From the NCBI GenBank assembly GCA_948888345.1, contig CAQTPN010000078.1:1-6713 (forward strand): 6,713 nt of DNA, given 5' to 3'. Shown here piece by piece: positions 1-5,894 of the stretch. The notes under the pieces were generated by a model, which was not told where the DNA came from, made no database searches, and was given only the letters and a program-made list of their open reading frames with translations. The stretch comes from an uncultured bacterium (lineage in GTDB: Bacteria; Cyanobacteriota; Vampirovibrionia; Gastranaerophilales; Gastranaerophilaceae). The number at the start of each line of letters is the position of its first letter. The first letter of the stretch is position 1. The position numbers and the translations under genes are program-made.

Positions 1-198
1 GAAAGCAAGTATAAGGAAAAAAATCCCAATCAGTACAACAATCTTAGAAACGGCAATTATTCTTTCATTTGTATACCCGTTTGCATTGTGCAGAAAGGCA
101 ATATAAGTAAAAATACCAAAGCATACAAAAGCTATACATATGCACAAAAGAAATAAACCAACAGCAATTTTTTTGGTATTTTTAATTTCTTTATTCAT
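1..198 (-). CDS. Small membrane protein, N-terminal part (cut by window edge)
   Basis: I do not recognise this protein. Reading the minus strand from an ATG at 198 gives 66 codons without a stop before the window ends, so only the N-terminus is visible. It opens MNKEIKNTKK, followed by a hydrophobic stretch at about residues 11-34 (AVGLFLLCICIAFVCFGIF region), a short polar loop with HNANGYTNER at about 37-46, and a second hydrophobic stretch from about 48 to the edge. It therefore looks like a membrane protein with at least two helices and a lysine-rich cytoplasmic start. A good Shine-Dalgarno sequence, AGAGGA, sits about 9 nt before the ATG, which supports the start. It is divergent from the exported Cys-rich gene at 306 and shares a 107-bp control region with it. 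Length, family and function cannot be judged from this fragment. Confidence 0.72.
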   Translation of the reverse strand, partial: MNKEIKNTKKIAVGLFLLCICIAFVCFGIFTYIAFLHNANGYTNERIIAVSKIVVLIGIFFLILAF

Positions 199-225
199 TA
201 TAATTATTCCTCTTGAAGTATTACA

Positions 226-251
226 GTCTGCAGACCGGGCATACTTGCCCG
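226..251. promoter_or_regulatory. Two abutting palindromes in the divergent control region (possible operator)
   Basis: A perfect 10-bp palindrome, GTCTGCAGAC (226-235), is followed at once by a perfect inverted repeat, CGGGCA-TACT-TGCCCG (236-251). They lie between two divergent genes, and the second repeat overlaps the candidate -35 (TTGCCC, 245-250) of the plus-strand gene. They stand out as GC-rich in a very AT-rich spacer. A repressor or activator site is the simplest reading. A hairpin in the 5' leader of the minus-strand gene is the alternative. No regulator can be named. Confidence 0.45.
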
Positions 252-274
252 ACGTTTGAATTATAACATATAAT
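245..274 (+). promoter_or_regulatory. Candidate sigma-70 promoter of the Cys-rich mini-protein
   Basis: A perfect -10 hexamer, TATAAT (269-274), follows a -35-like TTGCCC (245-250) with an 18-bp spacer. Transcription would start near 281-282, giving a leader of about 25 nt that holds the Shine-Dalgarno sequence AAGGAAG (295-301) just before the ATG at 306. The -35 is weak and lies inside the inverted repeat. Confidence 0.5.
260..265 (-). promoter_or_regulatory. Possible -10 of the minus-strand membrane gene
   Basis: TATAAT on the minus strand at 265-260 could be the -10 for the gene that starts at 198. No convincing -35 is visible 16-18 bp upstream. If it is used, the leader would be about 55 nt and would include both palindromes at 226-251. 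AT-rich DNA often contains TATAAT by chance. Confidence 0.25.
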
Positions 275-305
275 TAATATGTGAATTTGAAAACAAGGAA
301 GATAT

Positions 306-524
306 ATGAACAAAATAGGAAAAATTTTATCAGGATTATTAATAGTATTTTGCTTGAATTTATTTAGTTTTTCTGCTGCGCAAACAGTAATATATAACCC
401 GAATTCAAAAATTTATCACAATACAAGCTGTGCCGCCGGTAATAGATGCAAAAGTTGCGTAAAGACGGAAAAAGCAGAAGCAGTGAAAAAGGGTGCAAGG
501 GCTTGTAAAACTTGCAAAGGCTAA
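306..524 (+). CDS. Exported Cys-rich mini-protein with a His/Cys zinc-finger-like motif
   Basis: This is a 72-aa protein of unknown function. Residues 1-25 form a signal peptide: a lysine start (MNKIGK), a hydrophobic core at about 9-22, and a likely cleavage after SAA (A25|Q26). The mature part is only about 47 residues. It carries Y37-H38-x3-C42 and, at the end, G63-x3-C67-x2-C70. This matches the YHx3C ... AxxxGxxxCxxC pattern that I recall from the C-terminal ends of some secreted nucleases and other exported bacterial proteins, where it is thought to bind metal. An extra pair, C48-x2-C51, lies between the two halves and could add a second ligand set or a disulfide. The Shine-Dalgarno sequence AAGGAAG lies 4 nt before the ATG. 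It stands alone as a transcription unit: divergent from a membrane gene on the left and convergent with rpsT on the right. Here the motif is the whole mature protein and no enzyme domain is attached. The metal-binding role is inferred. Confidence 0.8.
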   Translation: MNKIGKILSGLLIVFCLNLFSFSAAQTVIYNPNSKIYHNTSCAAGNRCKSCVKTEKAEAVKKGARACKTCKG

Positions 525-618
525 AATGTTAAGTTTTGTAACAAAAATTATAATAAACTAGCAAACCATAAAATTTTCAAGTTTTATAACTGCAGTCAAA
601 AACGGTGAATAATAAAAA

Positions 619-650
619 CAATAACAGCTAGCTCTTATTAGCTGTTATTG
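619..650 (-). terminator. 12-bp hairpin terminator, best read on the minus strand
   Basis: A perfect 12-bp stem (CAATAACAGCTA at 619-630 with its complement at 639-650) encloses an 8-nt loop. On the minus strand the stem is followed by TTTTTATTATT (618 down), a good intrinsic-terminator tail. On the plus strand the tail is TCGTCTTT, which is weaker. It would back up the hairpin at 685-713 for transcripts leaving rpsT. Confidence 0.65.
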
Positions 651-684
651 TCGTCTTTAGGGGTATAAATATTATTAAATACCA

Positions 685-713
685 AAAAACGGTGTTAATG
701 AGACACCGTTTTT
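685..713. terminator. Bidirectional hairpin terminator between convergent genes
   Basis: A perfect 11-bp stem (AAAAACGGTGT at 685-695, complement at 703-713) encloses a 7-nt loop. The A-run on one side and the T-run on the other make it an intrinsic terminator in both directions. It lies 24 bp beyond the rpsT stop and about 160 bp beyond the stop of the Cys-rich gene, so it can end both convergent transcripts. Confidence 0.8.
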
Positions 714-737
714 ATAATTTATAAAGGCTATTTACGC

Positions 738-1007
738 TTATTTTGAAGCTTTAAGTTTGTTAATCGCAATTGTTAATCTTGATTTTTTTCTTGCAGCTGT
801 ATTTTTGTGTAAAATACCCTTTGAAACAGCCTTGTCGCAAAGTTTGTAAACGTTTGAAAGTGCTGCTTTTAAATCTTCTTCTGAACCGTTAACAGCTGCT
901 AAAGTTTTTTTAATAGCAGTTTTAATCGATGTTTTAAAAGCCGTATTTCTTTCGTTGTTTCTTTGAGCAACAAGTACTCTTTTTTTTGCAGATTTAATAT
1001 TTGCCAT
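738..1007 (-). CDS. rpsT: 30S ribosomal protein S20
   Basis: S20 is a small basic protein that binds 16S rRNA early in assembly of the 30S subunit. The 89-aa product opens with MANIKSAKKR, the typical S20 start. It continues with a lysine- and alanine-rich helical body and ends with KGILHKNTAARKKSRLTIAINKLKASK, which contains the family's conserved H-x-N-x-A-A-R-K-K/R-S-R-L block at about residues 68-80. The length is normal for the family. The frame stays open for 28 more codons upstream to another ATG. The start at 1007 is preferred because it gives the conserved N-terminus and has AAAAGGA about 9 nt ahead. It follows dgkA after 117 nt with its own promoter, and it is closed by the two hairpins at 619-713. 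Confidence 0.97.
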   Translation of the reverse strand: MANIKSAKKRVLVAQRNNERNTAFKTSIKTAIKKTLAAVNGSEEDLKAALSNVYKLCDKAVSKGILHKNTAARKKSRLTIAINKLKASK

Positions 1008-1069
1008 TTTCTTTTTCCTTTTCTTTTTTAAACTGACATTATCTGCGAGGTTTAAAAGTGAGTAACTTA

Positions 1070-1098
1070 ATATTACAAAAAACCATTCCAAAATACAA
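1070..1098 (-). promoter_or_regulatory. Candidate rpsT promoter
   Basis: On the minus strand, TTGTAT (1098-1093) and TAATAT (1075-1070) are spaced 17 bp apart, close to a sigma-70 consensus. Transcription would start near 1063, leaving a leader of about 55 nt before the rpsT ATG. It lies in the 117-nt gap after dgkA, so rpsT is probably transcribed on its own as well as by read-through. Confidence 0.5.
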
Positions 1099-1124
1099 GG
1101 GGGAGTAAATATTCAATTAAAACA

Positions 1125-1511
1125 CTAGCCCAGCCCGAGATAATATTGATAAATTCTGTCACCTAATATGAAAAAAGCTATAGTCATTCCGGTTACGGCC
1201 ATTAAAAGTACCGATGCTGCCCCCATATCTTTTGCAAATTTAACAAGACGGGAATATTTATTTTTGTAATATGCATCAAGTGCAAATTCAAATACTGAAT
1301 TTATAAGGTCCATTACAAGCACGAGAGAATTTACAAGAAGCAGAATGCAAAAAGCCAAAATTGATACCTTTAACAGTATGGCAATTAATAAAACAACGGT
1401 TGCTATATATAAATGTTTTCTAAAATTTCTTTGTGATTTAAAAGCAAGATATAATCCGTCAAATGCGTGGCTTGCGCTTTTCATAAAACTTTTTGACTGA
1501 AATTTTTTCAT
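1125..1511 (-). CDS. dgkA: Diacylglycerol/undecaprenol kinase family membrane protein
   Basis: The 128-aa product is a small membrane kinase of the DgkA family, which phosphorylates diacylglycerol or undecaprenol with ATP at the inner membrane. It has an amphipathic N-terminus (residues 14-33, AFDGLYLAFKSQRNFRKH) and three hydrophobic helices at about 35-47, 49-67 and 98-115. The signature runs D68-L-I-N71-S-V-F-E75-F-A-L-D, then K94-D95-M-G. Against E. coli DgkA as I recall it, Asn72, Glu76, Lys94 and Asp95 are kept. The metal-ligand Glu28 position is Gln27, and the catalytic Glu69 position is Asp68. The start overlaps the ybeY stop as ATGA (1508-1511) and has no clear Shine-Dalgarno sequence, so translation is probably coupled. 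The neighbour ybeY is the usual one in Gram-positives and cyanobacteria. Whether the lipid substrate is diacylglycerol or undecaprenol cannot be told; the short Gram-positive and cyanobacterial-like form leans to undecaprenol. Confidence 0.9.
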   Translation of the reverse strand: MKKFQSKSFMKSASHAFDGLYLAFKSQRNFRKHLYIATVVLLIAILLKVSILAFCILLLVNSLVLVMDLINSVFEFALDAYYKNKYSRLVKFAKDMGAASVLLMAVTGMTIAFFILGDRIYQYYLGLG

Positions 1512-2002
1512 AAAAGATTTATCACCCTATCCTGAATATTTACAATAAAATTGTAATCCTCATCTGTTTGGTGGTCAAATCCTAATAAATGCAAAATTCC
1601 ATGGCAAATTAAAGTTAAAACCTCGTTTTTAACCCCGTTCTTTGCCTGCAAATTTGCCGTATCAAGAGAAATTAATATTTCGCCAAGATATATATCATTA
1701 TCCATGACTATTTTAAAATCATCATCTGCAAAAAGTGCAAAAGTAATAACATCGGTTGGTGTGTCTTTATTTCTAAAATCCCTGTTTACATCTTGAATTC
1801 TTTTATCATCTACAAATAAAATGTCGAATGATATGCTTTTAAACGTAAATTCTTGCAGGCAGGAATTCAAAAAAACTTCATCAATATCAAATAGGATATC
1901 AAGAATTCTTGATATCACCGGTAAAATTTCGTCAGTATTAAAATCAATCTTACCTTTGTATTCAGATTCAATATTGTATTGATATTTAATTTTCTTCTTC
2001 AT
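1508..2002 (-). CDS. ybeY: Endoribonuclease YbeY (16S rRNA maturation factor)
   Basis: YbeY is a zinc-dependent endoribonuclease that takes part in 16S rRNA 3'-end maturation and ribosome quality control in the cytoplasm. The 164-aa product has the zinc signature H134-G-I-L-H138-L-L-G-F-D-H144, giving the three histidine ligands. The conserved NKDTPTDVITFAL block is at residues 78-90 and LGEILIS at 106-112 (often LGDI in the family). The length is normal. The frame extends 27 codons further upstream, but the ATG at 2002 is chosen because it gives a family-length protein and has GAAG 6 nt ahead. The gene begins 17 nt inside the end of pgpH and its TGA stop overlaps the dgkA start, so the three genes form a tight operon. 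Use of TGA as a stop here also confirms the standard code. Confidence 0.96.
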   Translation of the reverse strand: MKKKIKYQYNIESEYKGKIDFNTDEILPVISRILDILFDIDEVFLNSCLQEFTFKSISFDILFVDDKRIQDVNRDFRNKDTPTDVITFALFADDDFKIVMDNDIYLGEILISLDTANLQAKNGVKNEVLTLICHGILHLLGFDHQTDEDYNFIVNIQDRVINLL

Positions 2003-4196
2003 TGTGTTCTTCGCTGAATGTTGTATCTGAAGATTTTTGCTGCTGCTTCTTTTGAATGCGTTTTTCAAGCTTTTCTTCAGCACTCTGTGTCAATTTGATT
2101 TTATTCTTAACTTCATCAAGGTCATTTAACTGCTGATATTTAATCCTGTCGTGCTGCATACCTCTTAAAATGCGATTAAAAGTTACAGCTATAATTTTAA
2201 TATCCTTTAAGGTTAAAGGGCTGTCTGAAAGCTGCCCGTCATTTAAACGTTCTGTAATGATTCTGTTTATCATATTTTCAATTTCATCCTGCCCCGGATT
2301 TTTTAGAGAACGAACCGCACTTTCGACGGCATCTGCCAGCATTAAAATAGCCGTTTCTTTTATGGCGGGCTTGGGGCCGGGGTATCTGAACTGTTCTTCT
2401 CTTACATTTTCTTTGCCCTCAAGTGCTACGGCCTGAGCGTAAAAATGCCCCGCAAGTGCTTCACCGTGGTGCTGTTGTATAAAATTAATTACAACCTGCG
2501 GGAGTCCGTATTCTCTTGCAAGCTCAATTCCATCTTTAACATGGGATGTGATGACCATTTTTGATAACCTTGGATTAAGTTTCGTATGAGGGTTTTCAAT
2601 TCCAAAATAAGATTGGTTTTCAATAAAGAATAACGGACGTTTTAATTTACCGATATCATGATAGAATGCACCTACCCTTGCAAGAATAGGATTTGCCCCG
2701 ATTGCTTCCGCTGCCGCTTCACAAAGGTTTGCAACCATAAGAGAATGATGATAAGTCCCCGGGGCCTTATACTGCAGATTTGATAAAAGGGTTTGATTGT
2801 GGTCTGCAAGCTCAATGAGTCCGTACGGGGTTACAATCTTAAACATTTTTTCAATCAACGGAATAACTCCTAAAGCTATAACCCCTGTTAAAACGCTTGT
2901 CAAAAGTGCCATTAATATATAGGAACCGAGTTCTACAAGCTGGAGCTGATTTTCAAGCATGGCAGATACAATGACACATACAAAAAGCACTGCACCTGCC
3001 TGAAAGCCGCATTTAATTAAATCAAATCGTTTTGAATAGCAAATATTTGATACAAAGTAGACCGCAGCAACGGTTACGATTGTAAAACACATGAAAAGCT
3101 GCGAATCAAGAAATAATACTGCACTGATAAGCGCAAGTAAAAGCATGGTTGTTACAAAAGCGGCAACAGGCGTTGTAAACACTGCTACAATAATAGTTAG
3201 TGCGGTAAACGGCATCATATAATTTGAAATGTTTGAGGACGAAATTATCATACAAAGATAAACAAGAATTATTGCAAACGAGGCAATGATTGACATATAC
3301 TGGTATGTTAAGAATTGTTTTTCAAAGTTTTTAATATAAATCAAGAAACATCCTATGCATATGCAGGTTAACAGGAATATTCCCAAAACCCCTGCTTTGT
3401 TTAATTCTAAAGGATTGTAGCCTGATTTTTTAAGCGCATCTTTTTTAACCTGATTAAGAGGCTCTCCGGGCTTGATGATTATATCACCCTTGTTAAATGT
3501 TACTATAATTGGTTTTACAAGGCTTTTTGCATTTTTCCTTGCAATATCTGTTGCATATTCATCAACAATCAGGCTTGGGAGAAGCACATGTTCTATGACG
3601 CCTGATATAGCCTTTGTCTGCATTGCGCCGGTTGCGCTTCCCAATATATTTAAAACACTGGTTTCGTTTGCATAATATTCAATTTCGCTTTCCGTAACGC
3701 CGGCTTTTAAATATGCTTCAATTACCGTGTTTGCATTAACAAATACATTTTCGACATTATGCGGTGTTGCGTTAAGAAAATATTTAACAATGGCTTTTTC
3801 TTTCTGGCTATCCGGGATATCAAGAAGCGACGAGATTTCAGCTTCTTTTGTCACTGAATCCTTAGGGGAGAATTTTACTTTTAAAACATTTTCTTTTAAA
3901 GAATTAAGGTTTGCCCTTATATAATTTTCATCAACAGGCATGACAACAGGGCGGATTTTGCTTGCAATATCGCGCTTTATAACCTCGGTTTTTTGTGTAT
4001 CAACAACCTCTATCCTCTTTTTTGCCTTAACCAGTTTATTGCTTACGCCATTTTCAACAATATTTTGATAATAAAAATATCTGGAAGAAAGAATTATTGT
4101 AATAATTAAAGCTACCAGCAAAAAGCCAAGTGCCGTTAAAATGTTTGCAGAAAGTGCATTTTGAGGCTCTTTAATAAGAAAATGTATTTTTTTCAT
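1986..4196 (-). CDS. pgpH: 7TM-HD family c-di-AMP phosphodiesterase, PgpH type
   Basis: The 736-aa product belongs to the 7TMR-HD family. Its characterised member, Listeria PgpH, hydrolyses cyclic di-AMP. Domains in order: a short cytoplasmic start, a first membrane helix at about 20-37, an extracytoplasmic 7TMR-HDED domain at about 50-260, seven helices between about 268 and 450, and a cytoplasmic HD domain at about 478-680. The domain ends in a charged tail (about 690-736, rich in K, Q and E, probably coiled coil then disordered). HD metal ligands are visible: H483/H484 (GTYHHS), H513-D514 (FYHDIGK), H552 (SHV), H576-H577 (QQHHG) and D622 (LADAVES). The start at 4196 has AAAGGT 9 nt upstream. 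A TTG 13 codons earlier is less likely because it lies within 1-3 bp of the candidate -10 and has no better ribosome site. It leads the ybeY-dgkA operon, as its relatives often do, but phoH and era are not alongside. That this copy acts on c-di-AMP is inferred from the family. Confidence 0.93.
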   Translation of the reverse strand: MKKIHFLIKEPQNALSANILTALGFLLVALIITIILSSRYFYYQNIVENGVSNKLVKAKKRIEVVDTQKTEVIKRDIASKIRPVVMPVDENYIRANLNSLKENVLKVKFSPKDSVTKEAEISSLLDIPDSQKEKAIVKYFLNATPHNVENVFVNANTVIEAYLKAGVTESEIEYYANETSVLNILGSATGAMQTKAISGVIEHVLLPSLIVDEYATDIARKNAKSLVKPIIVTFNKGDIIIKPGEPLNQVKKDALKKSGYNPLELNKAGVLGIFLLTCICIGCFLIYIKNFEKQFLTYQYMSIIASFAIILVYLCMIISSSNISNYMMPFTALTIIVAVFTTPVAAFVTTMLLLALISAVLFLDSQLFMCFTIVTVAAVYFVSNICYSKRFDLIKCGFQAGAVLFVCVIVSAMLENQLQLVELGSYILMALLTSVLTGVIALGVIPLIEKMFKIVTPYGLIELADHNQTLLSNLQYKAPGTYHHSLMVANLCEAAAEAIGANPILARVGAFYHDIGKLKRPLFFIENQSYFGIENPHTKLNPRLSKMVITSHVKDGIELAREYGLPQVVINFIQQHHGEALAGHFYAQAVALEGKENVREEQFRYPGPKPAIKETAILMLADAVESAVRSLKNPGQDEIENMINRIITERLNDGQLSDSPLTLKDIKIIAVTFNRILRGMQHDRIKYQQLNDLDEVKNKIKLTQSAEEKLEKRIQKKQQQKSSDTTFSEEHNEEEN

Positions 4197-4226
4197 AAAA
4201 TATGTACCTTTAAATAATTTTACATT

Positions 4227-4232
4227 ATTATA
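4227..4232 (-). promoter_or_regulatory. Candidate -10 of the pgpH-ybeY-dgkA operon
   Basis: A perfect TATAAT on the minus strand (4232-4227) lies about 30 nt upstream of the pgpH ATG, with the Shine-Dalgarno sequence AAAGGT at 4211-4206 between them. No good -35 is seen at 16-18 bp, so either the promoter is weak or activated, or the match is due to AT-richness. Confidence 0.4.
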
Positions 4233-4242
4233 CAATAAATTT

Positions 4243-4272
4243 TTGCCCTTGATTATAAGTTTGTATTATACT
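4243..4272 (+). promoter_or_regulatory. Candidate promoter of the GH13 gene, giving a nearly leaderless mRNA
   Basis: TTGCCC (4243-4248) and TATACT (4267-4272) are 18 bp apart. The predicted transcription start is about 4279-4280, the same place as the ATG. Upstream of the ATG there is only GTGAAG, which is too close for a normal Shine-Dalgarno sequence. The layout therefore suggests a leaderless or nearly leaderless transcript. The same -35 and spacer length appear before the gene at 306. Confidence 0.45.
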
Positions 4273-4279
4273 GTGAAGT

Positions 4280-5839
4280 ATGATGAAAAAGATTAATATT
4301 AACGGGTTTTTATTTTTAACATTTTTAACATTTGCACTTGGTGCAAATTCTGCGTTTGCGTATCCATGGATAAATGATTTGAGAACGCTTTTTACAAGCA
4401 ATAAATCTATTATTTATACAATTAATATCCGCTCTTTCGGGGCAGTGGATAAGAACAACAATGATATAATTGAGCCATGGCTCGGGGATAGCGCAGGAAC
4501 ATTTGTGAATGCTGAAAAGAGGCTGGATGAGATTGTTGAAAGCGGTGCAAATACTATTTATCTTTTGCCTGTTACAAAAGTCGGCAAATTAAAAGCACTG
4601 GGTACGTCGGGTTCACTATACGCTATGGACAGTTTTAATGAAATTAATCCGCAGCTTGACGATAAAGATGACCCGAAATCCGTATTTGCTGAAGCTAAAA
4701 GTTTTATTCAGGCCGCTCATAAAAAGAAATTGAGAATAATTCTTGATATGCCGAGCTGCGGTTCTTATGATATGTCGCTTGAAAAACCTGAATTATTTAT
4801 AAAGGACAAGCATGGAAATGCGGTTTATCCTGCCGATTGGACAGATGTAAGGCTGTTTAAGGCTGTTAATTCTGACGGAACTTTAAATAAAGATTTACTT
4901 GATAACTACAAAAAATTTGCGGATATGGCACTTGCTCTTGGTGCTGATGGCATCAGGGCTGATGTTGCAGCAATTAAGCCTTATGAATTCTGGAAAGAAT
5001 TCATTTCTTATGTCAGAAAATCTGACCCGCAATTCTTATTTATTGCTGAGGCTTCAAATGATTGGGATAATCCTGCTCCAAATTATGTAGATTATACAAG
5101 CGTTGAAGAACTTTTAAAAGCCGGTTTTGACGGCCACTACGGAAGCTGGCCCAATTTTACGAAAATTACAAAGGCAAAAGATTTTCATAAAAAGATTGCT
5201 TTTGATAAAAAGCTGAGTGATAAGTTTGACGGTCAAAAAACTACTATGGGTGCATTTGCAACCCATGACCAGCAAAGCCCGCTTATAACCGGCGGAGATA
5301 ATTATTGGGAAACTATTTTGTGGCTGAATACAACACTGCCATTGAACAGCTACTTTTTGGACGGTTTTATCACGGGTGATAATTATATTTATAAATATGA
5401 AAATCAAAAAGCGGATAAAACTTTTACGGATGATGACCAATATTTTGTCCATAGGGGCAAAATGGATATTTTTAACGCCTCAAGAAGGCCTAACGGTAAA
5501 AGAGACGATTTAAAGACAAAATATTTAACCGCAATGAAGCTTAAATACAGAATGAAAAGTGTTCTTATCGACGGAAAATATATTCCTCTTAAAACATCCA
5601 GCCAGAGTGTGTTTGCTTATGCGAGAACAGATGAAGTTGATTCCATTGTAACAATCGGTAATCTTGATACAAAACATGAAATTGAGACAAATGTTTACAT
5701 ACCAAAGTTAAAAGTTACAAGTTTTGTATTACCTGTTAAGATGGGAGATGCTCCCGAAACAAAAAACGGAAGACTTTCCGTTAAGCTTAAGCCCGGTGAA
5801 ATTCAGGTATTTATGCTAAGTAAGGTGCAAGTAAAGTAG
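4280..5839 (+). CDS. Secreted GH13 (alpha-amylase family) glycoside hydrolase
   Basis: The 519-aa protein is a likely exported alpha-glucan-active enzyme. Residues 1-27 are a signal peptide (MMKK start, hydrophobic core at about 9-20, cleavage after A25-F-A27). The barrel begins at IYTINIRSFG (45-54). GH13 marks follow: GSLYAMDSFNEINP (111-124), region I ILDMPSCG (154-161), region II GIRADVA (224-230) with R226 and nucleophile D228, region III LFIAEAS (253-259) with acid/base E257, and region IV AFATHD (325-330) with H329 and transition-state stabiliser D330. The catalytic D/E/D triad is complete. Region I keeps its Asp (D156) but lacks the usual Asn-His pair. A small C-terminal beta domain covers about 430-519. 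ATG codons lie at 4280 and 4283, and either may be the start. It is divergent from pgpH and not in an operon. Substrate and reaction (hydrolase, transglycosylase or phosphorylase) cannot be assigned; no close subfamily was recognised. Confidence 0.88.
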   Translation: MMKKININGFLFLTFLTFALGANSAFAYPWINDLRTLFTSNKSIIYTINIRSFGAVDKNNNDIIEPWLGDSAGTFVNAEKRLDEIVESGANTIYLLPVTKVGKLKALGTSGSLYAMDSFNEINPQLDDKDDPKSVFAEAKSFIQAAHKKKLRIILDMPSCGSYDMSLEKPELFIKDKHGNAVYPADWTDVRLFKAVNSDGTLNKDLLDNYKKFADMALALGADGIRADVAAIKPYEFWKEFISYVRKSDPQFLFIAEASNDWDNPAPNYVDYTSVEELLKAGFDGHYGSWPNFTKITKAKDFHKKIAFDKKLSDKFDGQKTTMGAFATHDQQSPLITGGDNYWETILWLNTTLPLNSYFLDGFITGDNYIYKYENQKADKTFTDDDQYFVHRGKMDIFNASRRPNGKRDDLKTKYLTAMKLKYRMKSVLIDGKYIPLKTSSQSVFAYARTDEVDSIVTIGNLDTKHEIETNVYIPKLKVTSFVLPVKMGDAPETKNGRLSVKLKPGEIQVFMLSKVQVK

Positions 5840-5866
5840 ATAATTATAAAAATGTAATAAAAGTTT

Positions 5867-5894
5867 AAGACATCCTTTGCGGGATGTCTTTTTA
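5867..5894. terminator. Hairpin terminator between the GH13 gene and hydF
   Basis: A perfect 9-bp stem (AAGACATCC at 5867-5875, complement at 5882-5890) encloses a 6-nt loop and is followed by TTTATT. It lies 27 bp after the GH13 stop and touches the hydF stop at 5895. On the plus strand it is a good intrinsic terminator. On the minus strand the tail (TTAAACTTTTATT) is weaker, but it may serve the convergent hydF too. Confidence 0.75.

Noticed and set aside
533..546. TTTTGT-A-ACAAAA palindrome after the Cys-rich gene as a terminator
   Set aside because: The loop would be a single base and the stem is all weak pairs apart from one, so it is unlikely to fold; AT-rich chance is enough.
1008..1091. 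28-residue N-terminal extension of S20
   Set aside because: S20 proteins start at MANIKSA, the ATG at 1007 has a strong Shine-Dalgarno sequence, and the extension overlaps the likely rpsT promoter.
1508..1511. Alternative genetic code with TGA as a sense codon
   Set aside because: ybeY ends normally at TGA in an ATGA overlap right after a family-typical C-terminus, so TGA acts as a stop here.
2003..2083. 27-residue N-terminal extension of YbeY
   Set aside because: It would lie inside the pgpH coding region in another frame, exceeds the family length, and shows no YbeY-like residues.
4197..4235. TTG start for pgpH giving 13 more residues
   Set aside because: The TTG lies 1-3 bp from the candidate -10 box and has no better ribosome site, whereas the ATG at 4196 has AAAGGT at a good distance and gives a normal short cytoplasmic N-terminus.
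5114..5452. 112-codon minus-strand open frame inside the GH13 gene
   Set aside because: It lies fully within a well-supported gene on the other strand, its translation shows no family features, and it has no ribosome site of note. It is a shadow frame.
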